Source: an uncultured Alcaligenaceae bacterium (GTDB taxonomy: Bacteria > Pseudomonadota > Gammaproteobacteria > Burkholderiales > Burkholderiaceae_B). Taken from it: a stretch of DNA of 56,056 nt. The translations under genes and the position numbers were made by a program. The DNA lies in the NCBI GenBank assembly GCA_937896225.1, contig CALBMZ010000090.1, forward strand, positions 1 through 56,056, read 5' to 3'. Position 1 is the stretch's first letter; each line of letters starts with the position of its first letter. Below are positions 1-8,003 of this stretch, piece by piece. Below the pieces are notes generated by a model that was given only the letters and a program-made list of their open reading frames with translations, was not told the DNA's origin and searched no databases.

Positions 1-200
1 TTTTTACTTACTGTCAAATCGATTTAACACCCCTGTCATATATAAAATGTAAGCATAACTGCTTAAAATATAGGTAATATCATACAAATCAATGGATTAC
101 GGTTTTTTTGTGATGTGCGGTCAGTAGACAGTACATTTTAAAAGTTTCTTAATCAAAGAACGTCATGATAGTAAAAACTAGTGTTTACTAGTATGAATAG

Positions 201-590
201 CGGTTAACAGGGCGTAACCAGGACAAACCATCTCACATCGATTCCCGGCGTGCTTATTACGACGAGCTGTCAAATCGCATTCGCATCCCAGGTATCGAAA
301 GTGTTGAGCGAAACACCTTCTTCGACGACGAAAAAAATGCGCAGCGTAGACATTCGACTCGTCTCCTCGCAGTCCCTTCACCATTCGCTTGGCCTACTCA
401 ATTTTTTGTTCGCTCATTGTGGTCCTGTTCCAGTACTAACTTGCACTTAAGCCATTCACGCTCTGTACAAACAGGAAGCCAAGTGACTCCTCAAATACTT
501 GCCATCACAGTGGCGTTTCAGCCACTTCATAGGCATCCTGCACGAAAGTTCCTTTTTGGAACCTATGATGCCACAATGCTGCCTAATTAA
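201..590 (+). other. open frame without a start codon; unexplained left-edge region
   Basis: Positions 1 to 601 hold no gene I can support. One plus-strand frame stays open from just after a TAG at 198-200 to a TAA at 588-590 (130 codons) but has no ATG or GTG near its beginning. Its first part reads like plausible protein (for example AYYDELSNRIRIPG, followed by IESVERNTFFDDE), while the second half is rich in Ser, His and Arg and looks non-coding. I do not recognise a family. It could be a decayed gene fragment or a chance open frame. The first 200 bases are AT-rich with nothing recognisable. Two perfect small inverted repeats lie near the end, at 509-526 and 549-563, just ahead of the antitoxin gene. 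Confidence 0.2.
509..563 (+). promoter_or_regulatory. inverted repeats upstream of the antitoxin gene
   Basis: AGTGGC and GCCACT at 509-514 and 521-526 form a perfect 6-bp inverted repeat around a 6-nt loop. GTTCC and GGAAC at about 549-563 flank a T5 loop. Both lie within 100 bases upstream of the ParD-like gene. Type II antitoxins commonly bind palindromes in their own promoter, so these are candidate operators. No convincing -35/-10 pair was found with them, so the role is inference. Confidence 0.25.
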
Positions 591-601
591 GGAGAGCTAT
601 C

Positions 602-811
602 ATGTCCGTCAACGTCAAATTGTCTGAAGGCCCAGTCGAGCAGGCCAAGGTTTATGCACACATCGAGCATCGCTCGGTGCCCAAACAGATTGAGTACTGG
701 TCTCAAATTGGCAAGATTGCCCAAGAAAATCCAGATTTACCTTTTGCCATGATTCACGACATCTTGATCGCAGACCAAGAACCGGTCATTGGCGAATACG
801 TTTTTAACTGA
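602..811 (+). CDS. ParD-like antitoxin (type II toxin-antitoxin system)
   Basis: This 69-residue protein resembles the ParD_like antitoxin family: short, starting MSVNVKLSEGPVEQA, with the characteristic segment SVPKQIEYWSQIGKIA and a C-terminal tail ending IADQEPVIGEYVFN. Such proteins carry a ribbon-helix-helix-like N-terminus that binds the operon promoter and a C-terminus that neutralises a RelE/ParE-type ribonuclease or gyrase toxin. The start is set by a good ribosome-binding site (AAGGAG at 589-594, 7 nt before ATG). The stop codon overlaps the ATG of the next reading frame (TGATG), the usual antitoxin-toxin coupling. The partner toxin downstream is broken, so this antitoxin now appears orphaned. 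The family call is from pattern recognition; whether it is still expressed is unknown. Confidence 0.75.
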   Translation: MSVNVKLSEGPVEQAKVYAHIEHRSVPKQIEYWSQIGKIAQENPDLPFAMIHDILIADQEPVIGEYVFN

Positions 812-1005
812 TGCGTTTACTTGTTACAGCCTCATTTGTTAAGGCCAAAGTCGGCGATTTGTTGGGGGGTCTGTGTTTTTAAATTCAGACTCTCTCAACA
901 ACTCTGTTTGCTGGCTTATCGTATTTTGGATGGGGAAAGCATCAAGCTCTTGACGTTTGGTCCTCATGAAATTTTTATCGTGATCTAAAACATATCAATG
1001 ACTAA
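811..1005 (+). pseudogene. degraded RelE/ParE-family toxin gene
   Basis: Pieces of a toxin of the RelE/ParE superfamily can be read directly after the antitoxin. Frame 1 from the ATG at 811 gives MRLLVTASFVKA and then KVGDLLG. Another frame gives VCVFKFRLSQQLCLLAYRI and then LDGESIKLLTFGPHE. A third gives FYRDLKHIND before TAA at 1003-1005. Complete relatives are about 90 residues, so roughly 30-40 residues are missing between the first two pieces. In addition, the G run at 864-869 seems one base too long (five G would restore DLLGVCVFKF), and the A run at 969-971 one base too short (one more A would restore GPHENFYRDLK). The gene therefore carries an internal deletion and two homopolymer frameshifts. 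Sequencing error could explain one shift but not the deletion. Confidence 0.7.
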
Positions 1006-1074
1006 GACAAGATCAGCTTATCTCTAGCAAGGCATCAGCAGGAACCCGCGTAAACACGCGGTAGTAGGCAAAAA

Positions 1075-1098
1075 AAACCAACCCCGAAGGGTTGGTTT
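1075..1098 (-). terminator. rho-independent terminator of ssrA (possibly bidirectional)
   Basis: AAACCAACCC and GGGTTGGTTT form a 10-bp stem around a CGAA tetraloop. A-tracts at 1071-1077 and T-tracts at 1096-1100 give a U-run in both directions. It lies 9 bases beyond the CCA end of the tmRNA and would end its transcript. From the other side it would stop read-through from the antitoxin region. Confidence 0.9.
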
Positions 1099-1106
1099 TT
1101 AGCATA

Positions 1107-1470
1107 TGGTGGAGCCGGGGGGAATTGAACCCCCGTCCATAAGCCCTCCACAGACAGTTCTACATGCGTAGTCGATACATTTTAATGTTTTAACCTTGGT
1201 ATATGCCTATCGACAGGCCGGACCTTGGCGATTCACTTAGTTTTAGGGCTTATATGAGTGACCCACATAAACACGATTCTTTGTAAATGACGCTGCTGTG
1301 GTTTGACCCACCTGACCCAAAGACAAATCAGTGCAGCGGCTCACCGCTTAAGCGGCCAGAGCGAAACGCTCGTCGTTGGCGTTTATAGTTTTCCAGTGGA
1401 TTTACGAGCTGACTGGTGCTCGGCATGCCCTGTTCTGTTTCGCGACCCACGTCGAAACCAGGTCGGCCCC
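1107..1470 (-). ncRNA. ssrA: transfer-messenger RNA (tmRNA)
   Basis: tmRNA rescues stalled ribosomes by acting first as an alanyl-tRNA and then as a short mRNA that adds a degradation tag. On the minus strand the 5' end GGGGCCGACC at 1470 pairs with the 3' acceptor strand CGGCTCC before CCA at 1109-1107. The T-arm GGTTCAATTCC and the 5' motif TGGTTTCGACGTGGG are typical. The tag frame runs from GCC at 1380-1378 to TAA at 1350-1348 and encodes ANDERFALAA, ending in the usual ALAA degron. The length of 364 nt fits a one-piece betaproteobacterial tmRNA. From memory, Bordetella-type bacteria carry the same tag. A terminator follows the 3' end. The 3' end of ssrA is a frequent integration site for mobile elements, which is relevant to the toxin-antitoxin remnant beyond it. 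Confidence 0.97.
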
Positions 1471-1498
1471 AGATACTTCAAATAATGCTTAGACGAGG

Positions 1499-1529
1499 GT
1501 TATAACTAGTGTAACGACTTTTTTGACAT
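1499..1529 (-). promoter_or_regulatory. candidate ssrA promoter
   Basis: TATAAC on the minus strand (1504-1499) is a fair -10 box. ATGTCA (1529-1524) is a weak -35 with a 19-bp spacer. Transcription would begin around 1492 and give a precursor with about 20 extra 5' nucleotides, consistent with RNase P processing of tmRNA. The -35 match is poor, so this is tentative. Confidence 0.3.
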
Positions 1530-1539
1530 TGCGTTGCAA

Positions 1540-1836
1540 TTAAAGTTCGATATCTGCTTTGGCATCGACCATTTCACGCAATTCTTTACCCGCTTTGAAA
1601 TGGGGAACTGACTTGCCCGGTACTAAAACGGGTTCGCCTGATTTTGGGTTGCGGCCCACGCGCTCGGCGCGGACCGACAAAGCAAAACTACCAAAACCCC
1701 GAATCTCGATGCGCTGGCCATCAGCTAGCGCATCAACCATTGCGTCGAGAATCGTTTTAACAGCGTAATCAGTATCGCTAGCAGCCAACTGTGGATGGTT
1801 GGCTGCTAACACTGCGATAAGTTCAGACTTTGTCAT
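1540..1836 (-). CDS. ihfB: integration host factor subunit beta
   Basis: IHF-beta pairs with IHF-alpha to form a nucleoid protein that bends DNA sharply at specific sites and helps transcription, recombination and replication. The 98-residue protein has the full HU/IHF fold: N-terminal helices starting [11 protein letters not shown], the conserved RGFGSF around residues 46-51, the DNA-binding arm with RNPKSGE and [20 protein letters not shown], and a short acidic tail. Length is normal for IhfB. It is the last gene of the cluster, 25 bases after rpsA, the same rpsA-ihfB order as in many proteobacteria, so it is probably co-transcribed with rpsA. No clear terminator separates it from ssrA. Confidence 0.95.
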   Translation of the reverse strand: MTKSELIAVLAANHPQLAASDTDYAVKTILDAMVDALADGQRIEIRGFGSFALSVRAERVGRNPKSGEPVLVPGKSVPHFKAGKELREMVDAKADIEL

Positions 1837-1861
1837 ATTTGATCAATGATAACCGTGACGA

Positions 1862-3574
1862 TTACTCGCCGCTGCTGGCCTGATCAAGCTTGGCTTTCAA
1901 CAATGCACCTAAATTAGTGGTACCGGTTGATGCACCAGCTTCGGTCATGCGTTGCATTGAATCTGCTGTTTCAGCACTATCACGAGCTTTAATCGAAAGT
2001 TGAATCGAACGAGCCTTACGGTCAACATTGATGATCATGGCTTCGATGTTGTCGCCTTCTTTCAGGGCTGTGGTTGCGTCTTCAACACGACCTGTAGAGA
2101 TTTCAGAGGCACGTAAGTAACCTTCAACGTCGAGAGACAAGGTCACAATAGCGCCTTTAGCTTCTACAGACTTGACGGTACCGGGTACAGTTGCGCCTTT
2201 ATCATAGGTGCCAACGTAGTTGTTGAAGGGGTCGCCTTCAAGTTGCTTAACGCCTAGAGAAATACGCTCTTTGTCGGTATCGATTGCCAAAACGGTTGCC
2301 TCAAGTTCGTCGCCTTTCTTGAAGTTGCGCACAGCTTCTTCACCGGTTTCGTTCCAAGACAAGTCAGACAAATGAACCAAACCGTCGATGCCGCCAGCTA
2401 AGCCAACAAACACACCAAAGTCAGTAATAGATTTTATGGCGCCTTTCACTTTGTCGCCACGCTTGAAGTTGATAGCAAATTCTTCCCATGGGTTTGCACG
2501 GCATTGTTTCATACCGAGTGAAATACGGCGACGATCTTCGTCGATTTCAAGAACCATGACTTCAACTTCGTCGCCCAAGGTAACAACTTTACGTGGGTCA
2601 ACGTTTTTGTTTGTCCAGTCCATTTCAGAAACGTGAACCAAACCTTCGATGCCTGCTTCGACTTCAACGAATGAACCGTAATCAGTCAGGTTTGTGACTT
2701 TACCGAACAAGCGAGTATTTTGTGGGTAACGACGTGCCAAACCAACCCATGGGTCTTCGCCCAGCTGTTTGACGCCAAGTGACACACGGCTCTTGTCTTG
2801 ATCGAACTTTAATACTTTGGCTTCAACTTCTTGGCCAACTGTCAACACCTCTGAGGGGTGACGTACACGACGCCAAGCCATATCGGTGATGTGCAACAAA
2901 CCATCGATGCCACCCAAATCAATAAACGCGCCGTAATCGGTGATGTTTTTGACGGTGCCCTTAACAATTGAACCCTCTTGCAGGTTTTCCAGCAACTTTT
3001 GACGCTCAGCGCCCATGCTAACTTCCAGCACGGCACGGCGTGACAAGACAACGTTATTACGCTTACGGTCAAGCTTAATAACGCGGAACTCAAGCGTTTT
3101 GCCTTCGTACGGTGTGGTGTCTTTAACAGGACGCACGTCAACCAATGAACCTGGCAAGAATGCACGTATGCCGTTGGCCATAACAGTCAAGCCGCCTTTG
3201 ACTTTACCCGTGATGGTGCCGGTAACCAATTCATTTTTCTCAAGCGAGATTTCAAGTGAAAGCCAGGCTGACAGGCGTTTCGCACGATCGCGAGATAAAA
3301 CGGTATCGCCGTAACCATTTTCAAGTGCATCGATGGCGACAGACACGAAATCACCAGGGACGACTTCAATTTCGCCCTGATCATTAAAAAATTCTTCTAC
3401 GGGAATAAGTGCTTCTGACTTTAAGCCCGCATTCACAACCACAAAATTGTGATCGATGCGAACGACTTCTGCTGAAATAACTTCACCGGTTTTCATGTCT
3501 TGTTTTTTAAGACTTGCGGCGAACATATCGGCAAAGCTTTCGCCAGCCGTTTCTGAGATTTGTTGAGTTGACAT
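1862..3574 (-). CDS. rpsA: 30S ribosomal protein S1
   Basis: S1 binds mRNA on the 30S subunit and promotes initiation on structured or weak leaders. The 570-residue protein has six S1 RNA-binding repeats at about residues 30-100, 113-180, 200-268, 285-355, 372-440 and 459-525. The middle ones carry the consensus [37 protein letters not shown] and [19 protein letters not shown]. The first two domains, which dock on the ribosome, and the last, GYLRASEIS, are more divergent, as usual. Length matches the family. The ATG has an AGGAA ribosome-binding site, and a 183-bp leader separates it from cmk, room for a promoter and for autoregulation by S1. Confidence 0.97.
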   Translation of the reverse strand: MSTQQISETAGESFADMFAASLKKQDMKTGEVISAEVVRIDHNFVVVNAGLKSEALIPVEEFFNDQGEIEVVPGDFVSVAIDALENGYGDTVLSRDRAKRLSAWLSLEISLEKNELVTGTITGKVKGGLTVMANGIRAFLPGSLVDVRPVKDTTPYEGKTLEFRVIKLDRKRNNVVLSRRAVLEVSMGAERQKLLENLQEGSIVKGTVKNITDYGAFIDLGGIDGLLHITDMAWRRVRHPSEVLTVGQEVEAKVLKFDQDKSRVSLGVKQLGEDPWVGLARRYPQNTRLFGKVTNLTDYGSFVEVEAGIEGLVHVSEMDWTNKNVDPRKVVTLGDEVEVMVLEIDEDRRRISLGMKQCRANPWEEFAINFKRGDKVKGAIKSITDFGVFVGLAGGIDGLVHLSDLSWNETGEEAVRNFKKGDELEATVLAIDTDKERISLGVKQLEGDPFNNYVGTYDKGATVPGTVKSVEAKGAIVTLSLDVEGYLRASEISTGRVEDATTALKEGDNIEAMIINVDRKARSIQLSIKARDSAETADSMQRMTEAGASTGTTNLGALLKAKLDQASSGE

Positions 3575-3757
3575 GTGTAAGGAAATTCCTGGTGGGTTAA
3601 AAACCCGGGTTCACACTAAAGCGACCATTCGCCTTGGTGGTGTTAAAAAAACCGTAGCAGTTTACACTGACACGGCACTGAAATACTGAGTCACTTAGTA
3701 ACAGATAACGACTAGGTAATACGTAGTCAGTACACAGTCACTTAGCGGCTTAGGCAC
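3575..3757 (-). promoter_or_regulatory. rpsA leader region
   Basis: This 183-bp gap breaks the otherwise tight spacing of the cluster and precedes rpsA. It contains two copies of AGTCACTTAG (plus strand, 3689-3698 and 3736-3745) and, close to the start codon, the self-complementary stretch AACCCGGGTT beside GGGTTTTTAACCC. rpsA mRNA leaders in other proteobacteria fold to let S1 repress its own translation. A similar role here is inference. No strong promoter hexamers stood out. Confidence 0.35.
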
Positions 3758-4477
3758 TTAAACTAGACTGATCGCGTACCACCGATCAAGGATGCATTGC
3801 ACAGTTTGCGCGATGGTTAAGTTTGATGAATCAAGCGTATAAGCATCGTGCGCGGGTACAAGCGGCGCCACTGCCCTTTGCGTGTCACGCGCATCGCGCT
3901 CGCGCATATCTTGCAAAAGATTTTCAATGTTAGCAGAAATACCCTTTTCGATCAACTGTTTACAACGTCTTTCCGCGCGCGCTTGAACATCAGCCACTAA
4001 AAATATTTTGAGTGGCGCATCAGGAAATACAACGGTACCCATATCTCGACCGTCTGCTACCAAGCCAGGCGCCTGAAGAAAGGCACGCTGTCGGGCGAGC
4101 AAGGTTGCTCGTAATGCCGGATCAGAGGCAATTTGAGAAGCAAAATTACCTACCGCCTCTTGCCTAATGTCTGCAGACACCTCTTGGCTATCAAGCCAGA
4201 CACCCTGATCGTTAAAAACAATGAGCATCTGACTGGCAGCTTGAATAATCGCTTCAAGTTGATTGGCATTGAGCCCTAAATTGAGGGCTTTCAGGGCCGA
4301 CAAACGGTAAAGTGCCCCACTATCAAGAATGTGCCACCCCCCTAAAGCTTGAGCCACCAAACTGGCAACGGTGCCCTTGCCTGAAGCGGTTGGGCCGTCG
4401 ATTGCAATAACAGGGTATGAAACGAGAGTATTTGCCCCACCTTGAGATGAAGTCAAATCTGTATGAAAAACAGTCAT
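3758..4477 (-). CDS. cmk: cytidylate kinase
   Basis: Cmk phosphorylates CMP and dCMP with ATP to give the diphosphates needed for nucleotide synthesis. The 239-residue protein has a P-loop GPTASGKGT at residues 28-36, LDSGALYR in the CMP-binding region, [15 protein letters not shown], and a C-terminal lid region with Arg-rich [15 protein letters not shown]. There are about 20 extra residues before the canonical YPVIAIDGP start, so initiation could be slightly further in, though no better start was obvious. It begins 3 bases after aroA and lies upstream of rpsA, the conserved aroA-cmk-rpsA order. Confidence 0.94.
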   Translation of the reverse strand: MTVFHTDLTSSQGGANTLVSYPVIAIDGPTASGKGTVASLVAQALGGWHILDSGALYRLSALKALNLGLNANQLEAIIQAASQMLIVFNDQGVWLDSQEVSADIRQEAVGNFASQIASDPALRATLLARQRAFLQAPGLVADGRDMGTVVFPDAPLKIFLVADVQARAERRCKQLIEKGISANIENLLQDMRERDARDTQRAVAPLVPAHDAYTLDSSNLTIAQTVQCILDRWYAISLV

Positions 4478-4480
4478 AGG

Positions 4481-5887
4481 TTAAGCATGAACAAGTTGCG
4501 TGTAAACATCAAAGTAATGGGGAAAAGTTTTGGCAACACAACCCGGATCAAGCACACGAATCGCGACGGGCCCAAATGTAGCCAAAGAAAAACACATCGC
4601 CATTCGGTGATCGTCGTAGGTATGAATATCGGCTGATCGCCAAGCTTCATCAGCAATGGGCCAAACTTTTAACCAATCTTCGCCACTTTCCACCCGGGCA
4701 CCAATTTTTGTGAGTTCTGTTTGCATGGCATGAATACGATCGGTTTCTTTAACTCGCCAGCTACCAATATTACGCAATACGCAGGGGCCGTCGGCGTAAA
4801 TCGCCAATACGGCTGCGGTCATGGCGGCATCAGGAATTAAATTGAAGTCTAAATCAAACGCACGCAGTTTCAATAAACTTATGGGTCGTTTGGTTTGAAT
4901 CGTCAATGGGCCATAATAAACTTCCGCACCCAATGCCCGCAGTGTTTGTGCAAAGAGCACATCGCCTTGAATACTGTGCTCATCAACACCCTGAACCGTT
5001 ACAGGCCCACCCCCCAGCAAACCGAGCGCCATAAAATATGACGCCGACGAGGCATCACCTTCCACAGCCAATTCGCCAGGTGAGACGTAGCGAGCATTTG
5101 CGGCGATACGAAAAGTTTGCGAATCAACTTGTTCGACGCCAACGCCAAAGCGCATCATTAAATTGAGCGTGATGTCTATGTATGGGCGTGAAATTAAAGT
5201 ACCCACCACTTCAATCACAACATCTTGACCGGTGCGTTGCGCCACACAAGGTGACACCATCAATAAAGCCGTTAAAAACTGGCTTGAAACCGACCCTTTT
5301 ACCTGCACCCGATTGGCCTGCAATGCACTTTGACCGATATGCAATGGTGGGTAGCCAGGCTCCCCTAAATATTTAACTTGTGCGCCCCAAGCCCGCAAAG
5401 CCTCTACCAGATCACCAATGGGGCGCTCATGCATGCGGGGTACACCTGACAAGGTGTAGTCGCCCCCAAGAACAGCCAAAGCAGCCGTTAATGGTCGAAA
5501 AGCCGTACCGGCATTGCCCAAAAATAATTCAACTTTAGACGTCAAAAAAGACAAGTGATTATCAATAGACTCGCCTACCTGAGCCACACCCCTCACCAAA
5601 ACTTCTGTTTCACTCAGACGGTTCACTTTAACGCCAAGCTGCTCAAGCGCTTTCAACATGACGTCTGTATCGTCAGATTTGAGCAACCCCGTAACGCGCG
5701 TCGCACCCTGCGCCAAAGCCGATAACAATAAAACACGGTTAGATATGCTTTTCGAACCGGGCAATGTCATGTGGCCGTGGGCATGACGAACAGGGGGCAG
5801 AACAATCGCATTAAGTGAATCGTCATGCTGTTGATTAGATACTGTATTTAATGAATTCTTTAACGATCGATCATTCGCAGCAGTCAT
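4481..5887 (-). CDS. aroA: 3-phosphoshikimate 1-carboxyvinyltransferase (EPSP synthase)
   Basis: AroA transfers the enolpyruvyl group of PEP to shikimate-3-phosphate, the sixth shikimate-pathway step. Hallmarks are LPGSKSISNR near residue 45, LFLGNAGTAFRPL, GVPRMHERPIGDLVEAL, DASSASYFMA, PDAAMTAAVLA, WRVKETDR and DDHRMAMCF. The LFLGNAGTA form indicates a class I enzyme, normally glyphosate-sensitive. I place the start at the ATG (5887-5885) whose bases overlap the tyrA stop as ATGA. A longer frame with six more residues begins at 5905 but would sit inside tyrA. The first 35 residues after this start are variable and not part of the fold. It is coupled to tyrA upstream and cmk downstream. Confidence 0.96.
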   Translation of the reverse strand: MTAANDRSLKNSLNTVSNQQHDDSLNAIVLPPVRHAHGHMTLPGSKSISNRVLLLSALAQGATRVTGLLKSDDTDVMLKALEQLGVKVNRLSETEVLVRGVAQVGESIDNHLSFLTSKVELFLGNAGTAFRPLTAALAVLGGDYTLSGVPRMHERPIGDLVEALRAWGAQVKYLGEPGYPPLHIGQSALQANRVQVKGSVSSQFLTALLMVSPCVAQRTGQDVVIEVVGTLISRPYIDITLNLMMRFGVGVEQVDSQTFRIAANARYVSPGELAVEGDASSASYFMALGLLGGGPVTVQGVDEHSIQGDVLFAQTLRALGAEVYYGPLTIQTKRPISLLKLRAFDLDFNLIPDAAMTAAVLAIYADGPCVLRNIGSWRVKETDRIHAMQTELTKIGARVESGEDWLKVWPIADEAWRSADIHTYDDHRMAMCFSLATFGPVAIRVLDPGCVAKTFPHYFDVYTQLVHA

Positions 5888-6840
5888 GTTCGGTTGGCTT
5901 CCCATTCGCGTCTGGCAATAGCGGCTCGTTGAAAGAAAGTCTGTAAGACTGACTCGTCCCCCATTTCAAGGGCTTTTTGTGCATCAGTCAAGATCACTTG
6001 ATAAGCCTTAATTTGGGCCAACATTACATCACGGTTTTGCATCATGATGTCACGCCACATTTCGTCAGAGCCCTGTGCAATGCGGGTATAGTCTGCAAAG
6101 CCTGTGCCGGCCATAGCCAAGTCGAGGTGACTGTTTGGGTCGTTCAAGACATGTGTCATATAAACCACTGCTAACCAGTGTGGCAAGTGGCTAATCGTTG
6201 CCATGATCTCATCATGCTTTTTGGGGTCAAGTTGCCTAATGAGCGCACCACACACACGCCAAGCGTAACTGACTCGCTCAACCGCATACGCTGTGTTTTC
6301 AGGTAAAGGGCAAACAACCACTTGTCGCCCCGCATATAGATCAGCTTTGGCTGCAGTGGGGCCCATTAAATGTGAACCTGCGATGGGGTGAGCGGGCACA
6401 AACTGCCCTACTCGCTCACCTAGAGCAGCCCGGGCAATTTCTACCACATTTTTTTTGGTGCTGCCGCCATCGGTGATCACGGCATGCGGTAAAAGATGAG
6501 GTGCCATTACTTTAAAGATGGCTTCGTAGCTACCAACTGGAGTGGCTAACAAAATAAAGTCAGCTTGGGCCGCGGCCTGTTCAATTGAAACGACCTCGTC
6601 GATTAAACCCAAATCTTTTGCTTCAACCAACACTTCGTGGCGTCGACCAGCACCAATGATACGCTTGGCCGCACCGGCTTGACGTATAGCGGCTGCAAAC
6701 GAACCGCCAATTAAACCCACGCCGATAATCGCTACGGTATCGATACAATCGGCGGAGGGGTCTCCCTTATTTGGCAAGTTTACTTGCGTTGATTGAAAAG
6801 CGTTTACGTGCGAAGGCTGACTATGAGAAGCTTGACTCAT
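5884..6840 (-). CDS. tyrA: prephenate dehydrogenase
   Basis: TyrA oxidatively decarboxylates prephenate to 4-hydroxyphenylpyruvate on the way to tyrosine. The 318-residue protein has a Rossmann motif GVGLIGGSF at residues 40-48. It then has ADFILLATPVGSYEAIFK and the signature around VITDGGSTKKNVVE and FVPAHPIAGSHLMGPTAA, with HDEIMATISHLPHWLA in the C-terminal dimer domain. No chorismate mutase or ACT domain is fused, so it is the monofunctional type. The first 32 residues precede the fold and are low in conservation. Its start codon shares one base with the hisC stop (TAATG), and its stop overlaps the aroA start (ATGA), indicating translational coupling. Confidence 0.95.
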   Translation of the reverse strand: MSQASHSQPSHVNAFQSTQVNLPNKGDPSADCIDTVAIIGVGLIGGSFAAAIRQAGAAKRIIGAGRRHEVLVEAKDLGLIDEVVSIEQAAAQADFILLATPVGSYEAIFKVMAPHLLPHAVITDGGSTKKNVVEIARAALGERVGQFVPAHPIAGSHLMGPTAAKADLYAGRQVVVCPLPENTAYAVERVSYAWRVCGALIRQLDPKKHDEIMATISHLPHWLAVVYMTHVLNDPNSHLDLAMAGTGFADYTRIAQGSDEMWRDIMMQNRDVMLAQIKAYQVILTDAQKALEMGDESVLQTFFQRAAIARREWEANRT

Positions 6841-8003
6841 TATTTGGGCAACACCTCTGGCAATTTTTCAGGCAATGCTTCAGCCAAAACATGCGTTAAG
6901 GCTTCCAAAAAAATCGCATTTTCAGTTTCTAAACCCACTGAAACACGTAACCATTCTGGTAGGCCATCGGCCCCCACGGGCCGCACAATCACGCCACGCC
7001 TGAGTAAGGCTTGATTTATATCTAGCGCCTTAGCCCCAACCTGCACCAACACAAAGTTGGCATAACTGGGTACGTACGGCAAGCCCAATGCTTTAAAACC
7101 GTTTTCAAGCTGCAGCTTACCCGTTGCATTGACGGCTGCACTTTGACGTAAGAAATCTTCGTCATGAAGTGCAGCAATAGCGGCTGCTTGGGCTAAAGCA
7201 TTCACGTTAAAAGGTTGGCGCACACGCGCCATGAGATTCGTTAACGGCGGCTGAGACACGCCATAACCGACCCTTAAACCTGCTAAACCATAAGCTTTAG
7301 AAAAACTGCGTGACACCACCACATTGCTGAATTTTTTAACCAGTGCAACGCTGTCAACCCGCATCTTGGGGTCAATATATTCGTTATAAGCTTCATCAAG
7401 CACGACCGTGACCCGTTCGCCAAATGAGGCTTGCAAACGTTGCATAAAACGCTCGATAGCCGCTGCGGGTAAAAATGTGCCCGTTGGGTTGTTTGGATTG
7501 GCTACAAAAACCAAACGAGTTTGATCATCAATGGCATCAAACATGGCGTCTAAGTCGTGACCATACTCACAAGCGGGCACCACAATGTGACGTGCACCTC
7601 GGGCCTGCGTAGCAATGCGATAGACTGAAAACGAATACTGGGCATACACAACAGCGTCGCCTGGTACCAGCAGCGCCAAAGAAACCAACTCCAAAATATC
7701 ATTCGAACCGTTGCCAAGCGTAACCCATTCAAGAGGTACATTAAATTGGCTGGCAATGGCTTGTTTTAACGCATAGCCACCGGGGTCTGGGTAGCGACCC
7801 AACTGCCCTAACGCTTGCTCAATCGCGCGTTTTGCTGAAGCAGGCATACCTAGTGGGTTTTCATTCGAAGCCAGCTTCACAACCTGTTCTGGTTTTAAGC
7901 CAAACTCACGCACCAAATCGTCGATTGGTTTACCTGGAATATAGGGTTGTAGTGCCGAGACATGCTCAGGTACGACCAATGAATGGTTTTTAATATTTGT
8001 CAT
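6840..8003 (-). CDS. hisC: histidinol-phosphate aminotransferase
   Basis: HisC is a PLP class I/II aminotransferase that makes histidinol phosphate. Members in this genomic position often also transaminate aromatic keto acids, which suits the tyrA-pheA context. The 387-residue protein shows KLASNENPLGMP, LGNGSNDILELV, FVANPNNPTGT, VVLDEAYNEY and the lysine motif SRSFSKAYGLAGLRVGYG. It overlaps pheA (ATGA) upstream and tyrA (TAATG) downstream. The last 15 residues contain a small repeat (EALPEKLPEVLPK). This may be the hisC2-type copy, because no other his genes are nearby. Whether it serves histidine or aromatic synthesis in vivo cannot be read from sequence. Confidence 0.92.
   Translation of the reverse strand: MTNIKNHSLVVPEHVSALQPYIPGKPIDDLVREFGLKPEQVVKLASNENPLGMPASAKRAIEQALGQLGRYPDPGGYALKQAIASQFNVPLEWVTLGNGSNDILELVSLALLVPGDAVVYAQYSFSVYRIATQARGARHIVVPACEYGHDLDAMFDAIDDQTRLVFVANPNNPTGTFLPAAAIERFMQRLQASFGERVTVVLDEAYNEYIDPKMRVDSVALVKKFSNVVVSRSFSKAYGLAGLRVGYGVSQPPLTNLMARVRQPFNVNALAQAAAIAALHDEDFLRQSAAVNATGKLQLENGFKALGLPYVPSYANFVLVQVGAKALDINQALLRRGVIVRPVGADGLPEWLRVSVGLETENAIFLEALTHVLAEALPEKLPEVLPK

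Noticed and set aside
1-1100. Search for a CRISPR array, insertion sequence or att repeat matching the ssrA 3' end
   Set aside because: No regularly spaced repeats, no transposase and no second copy of the T-arm/CCA sequence could be seen within the window.
1303-1485. A 60-codon frame overlapping ssrA
   Set aside because: It lies on the strand opposite the tmRNA and is explained by the RNA gene.
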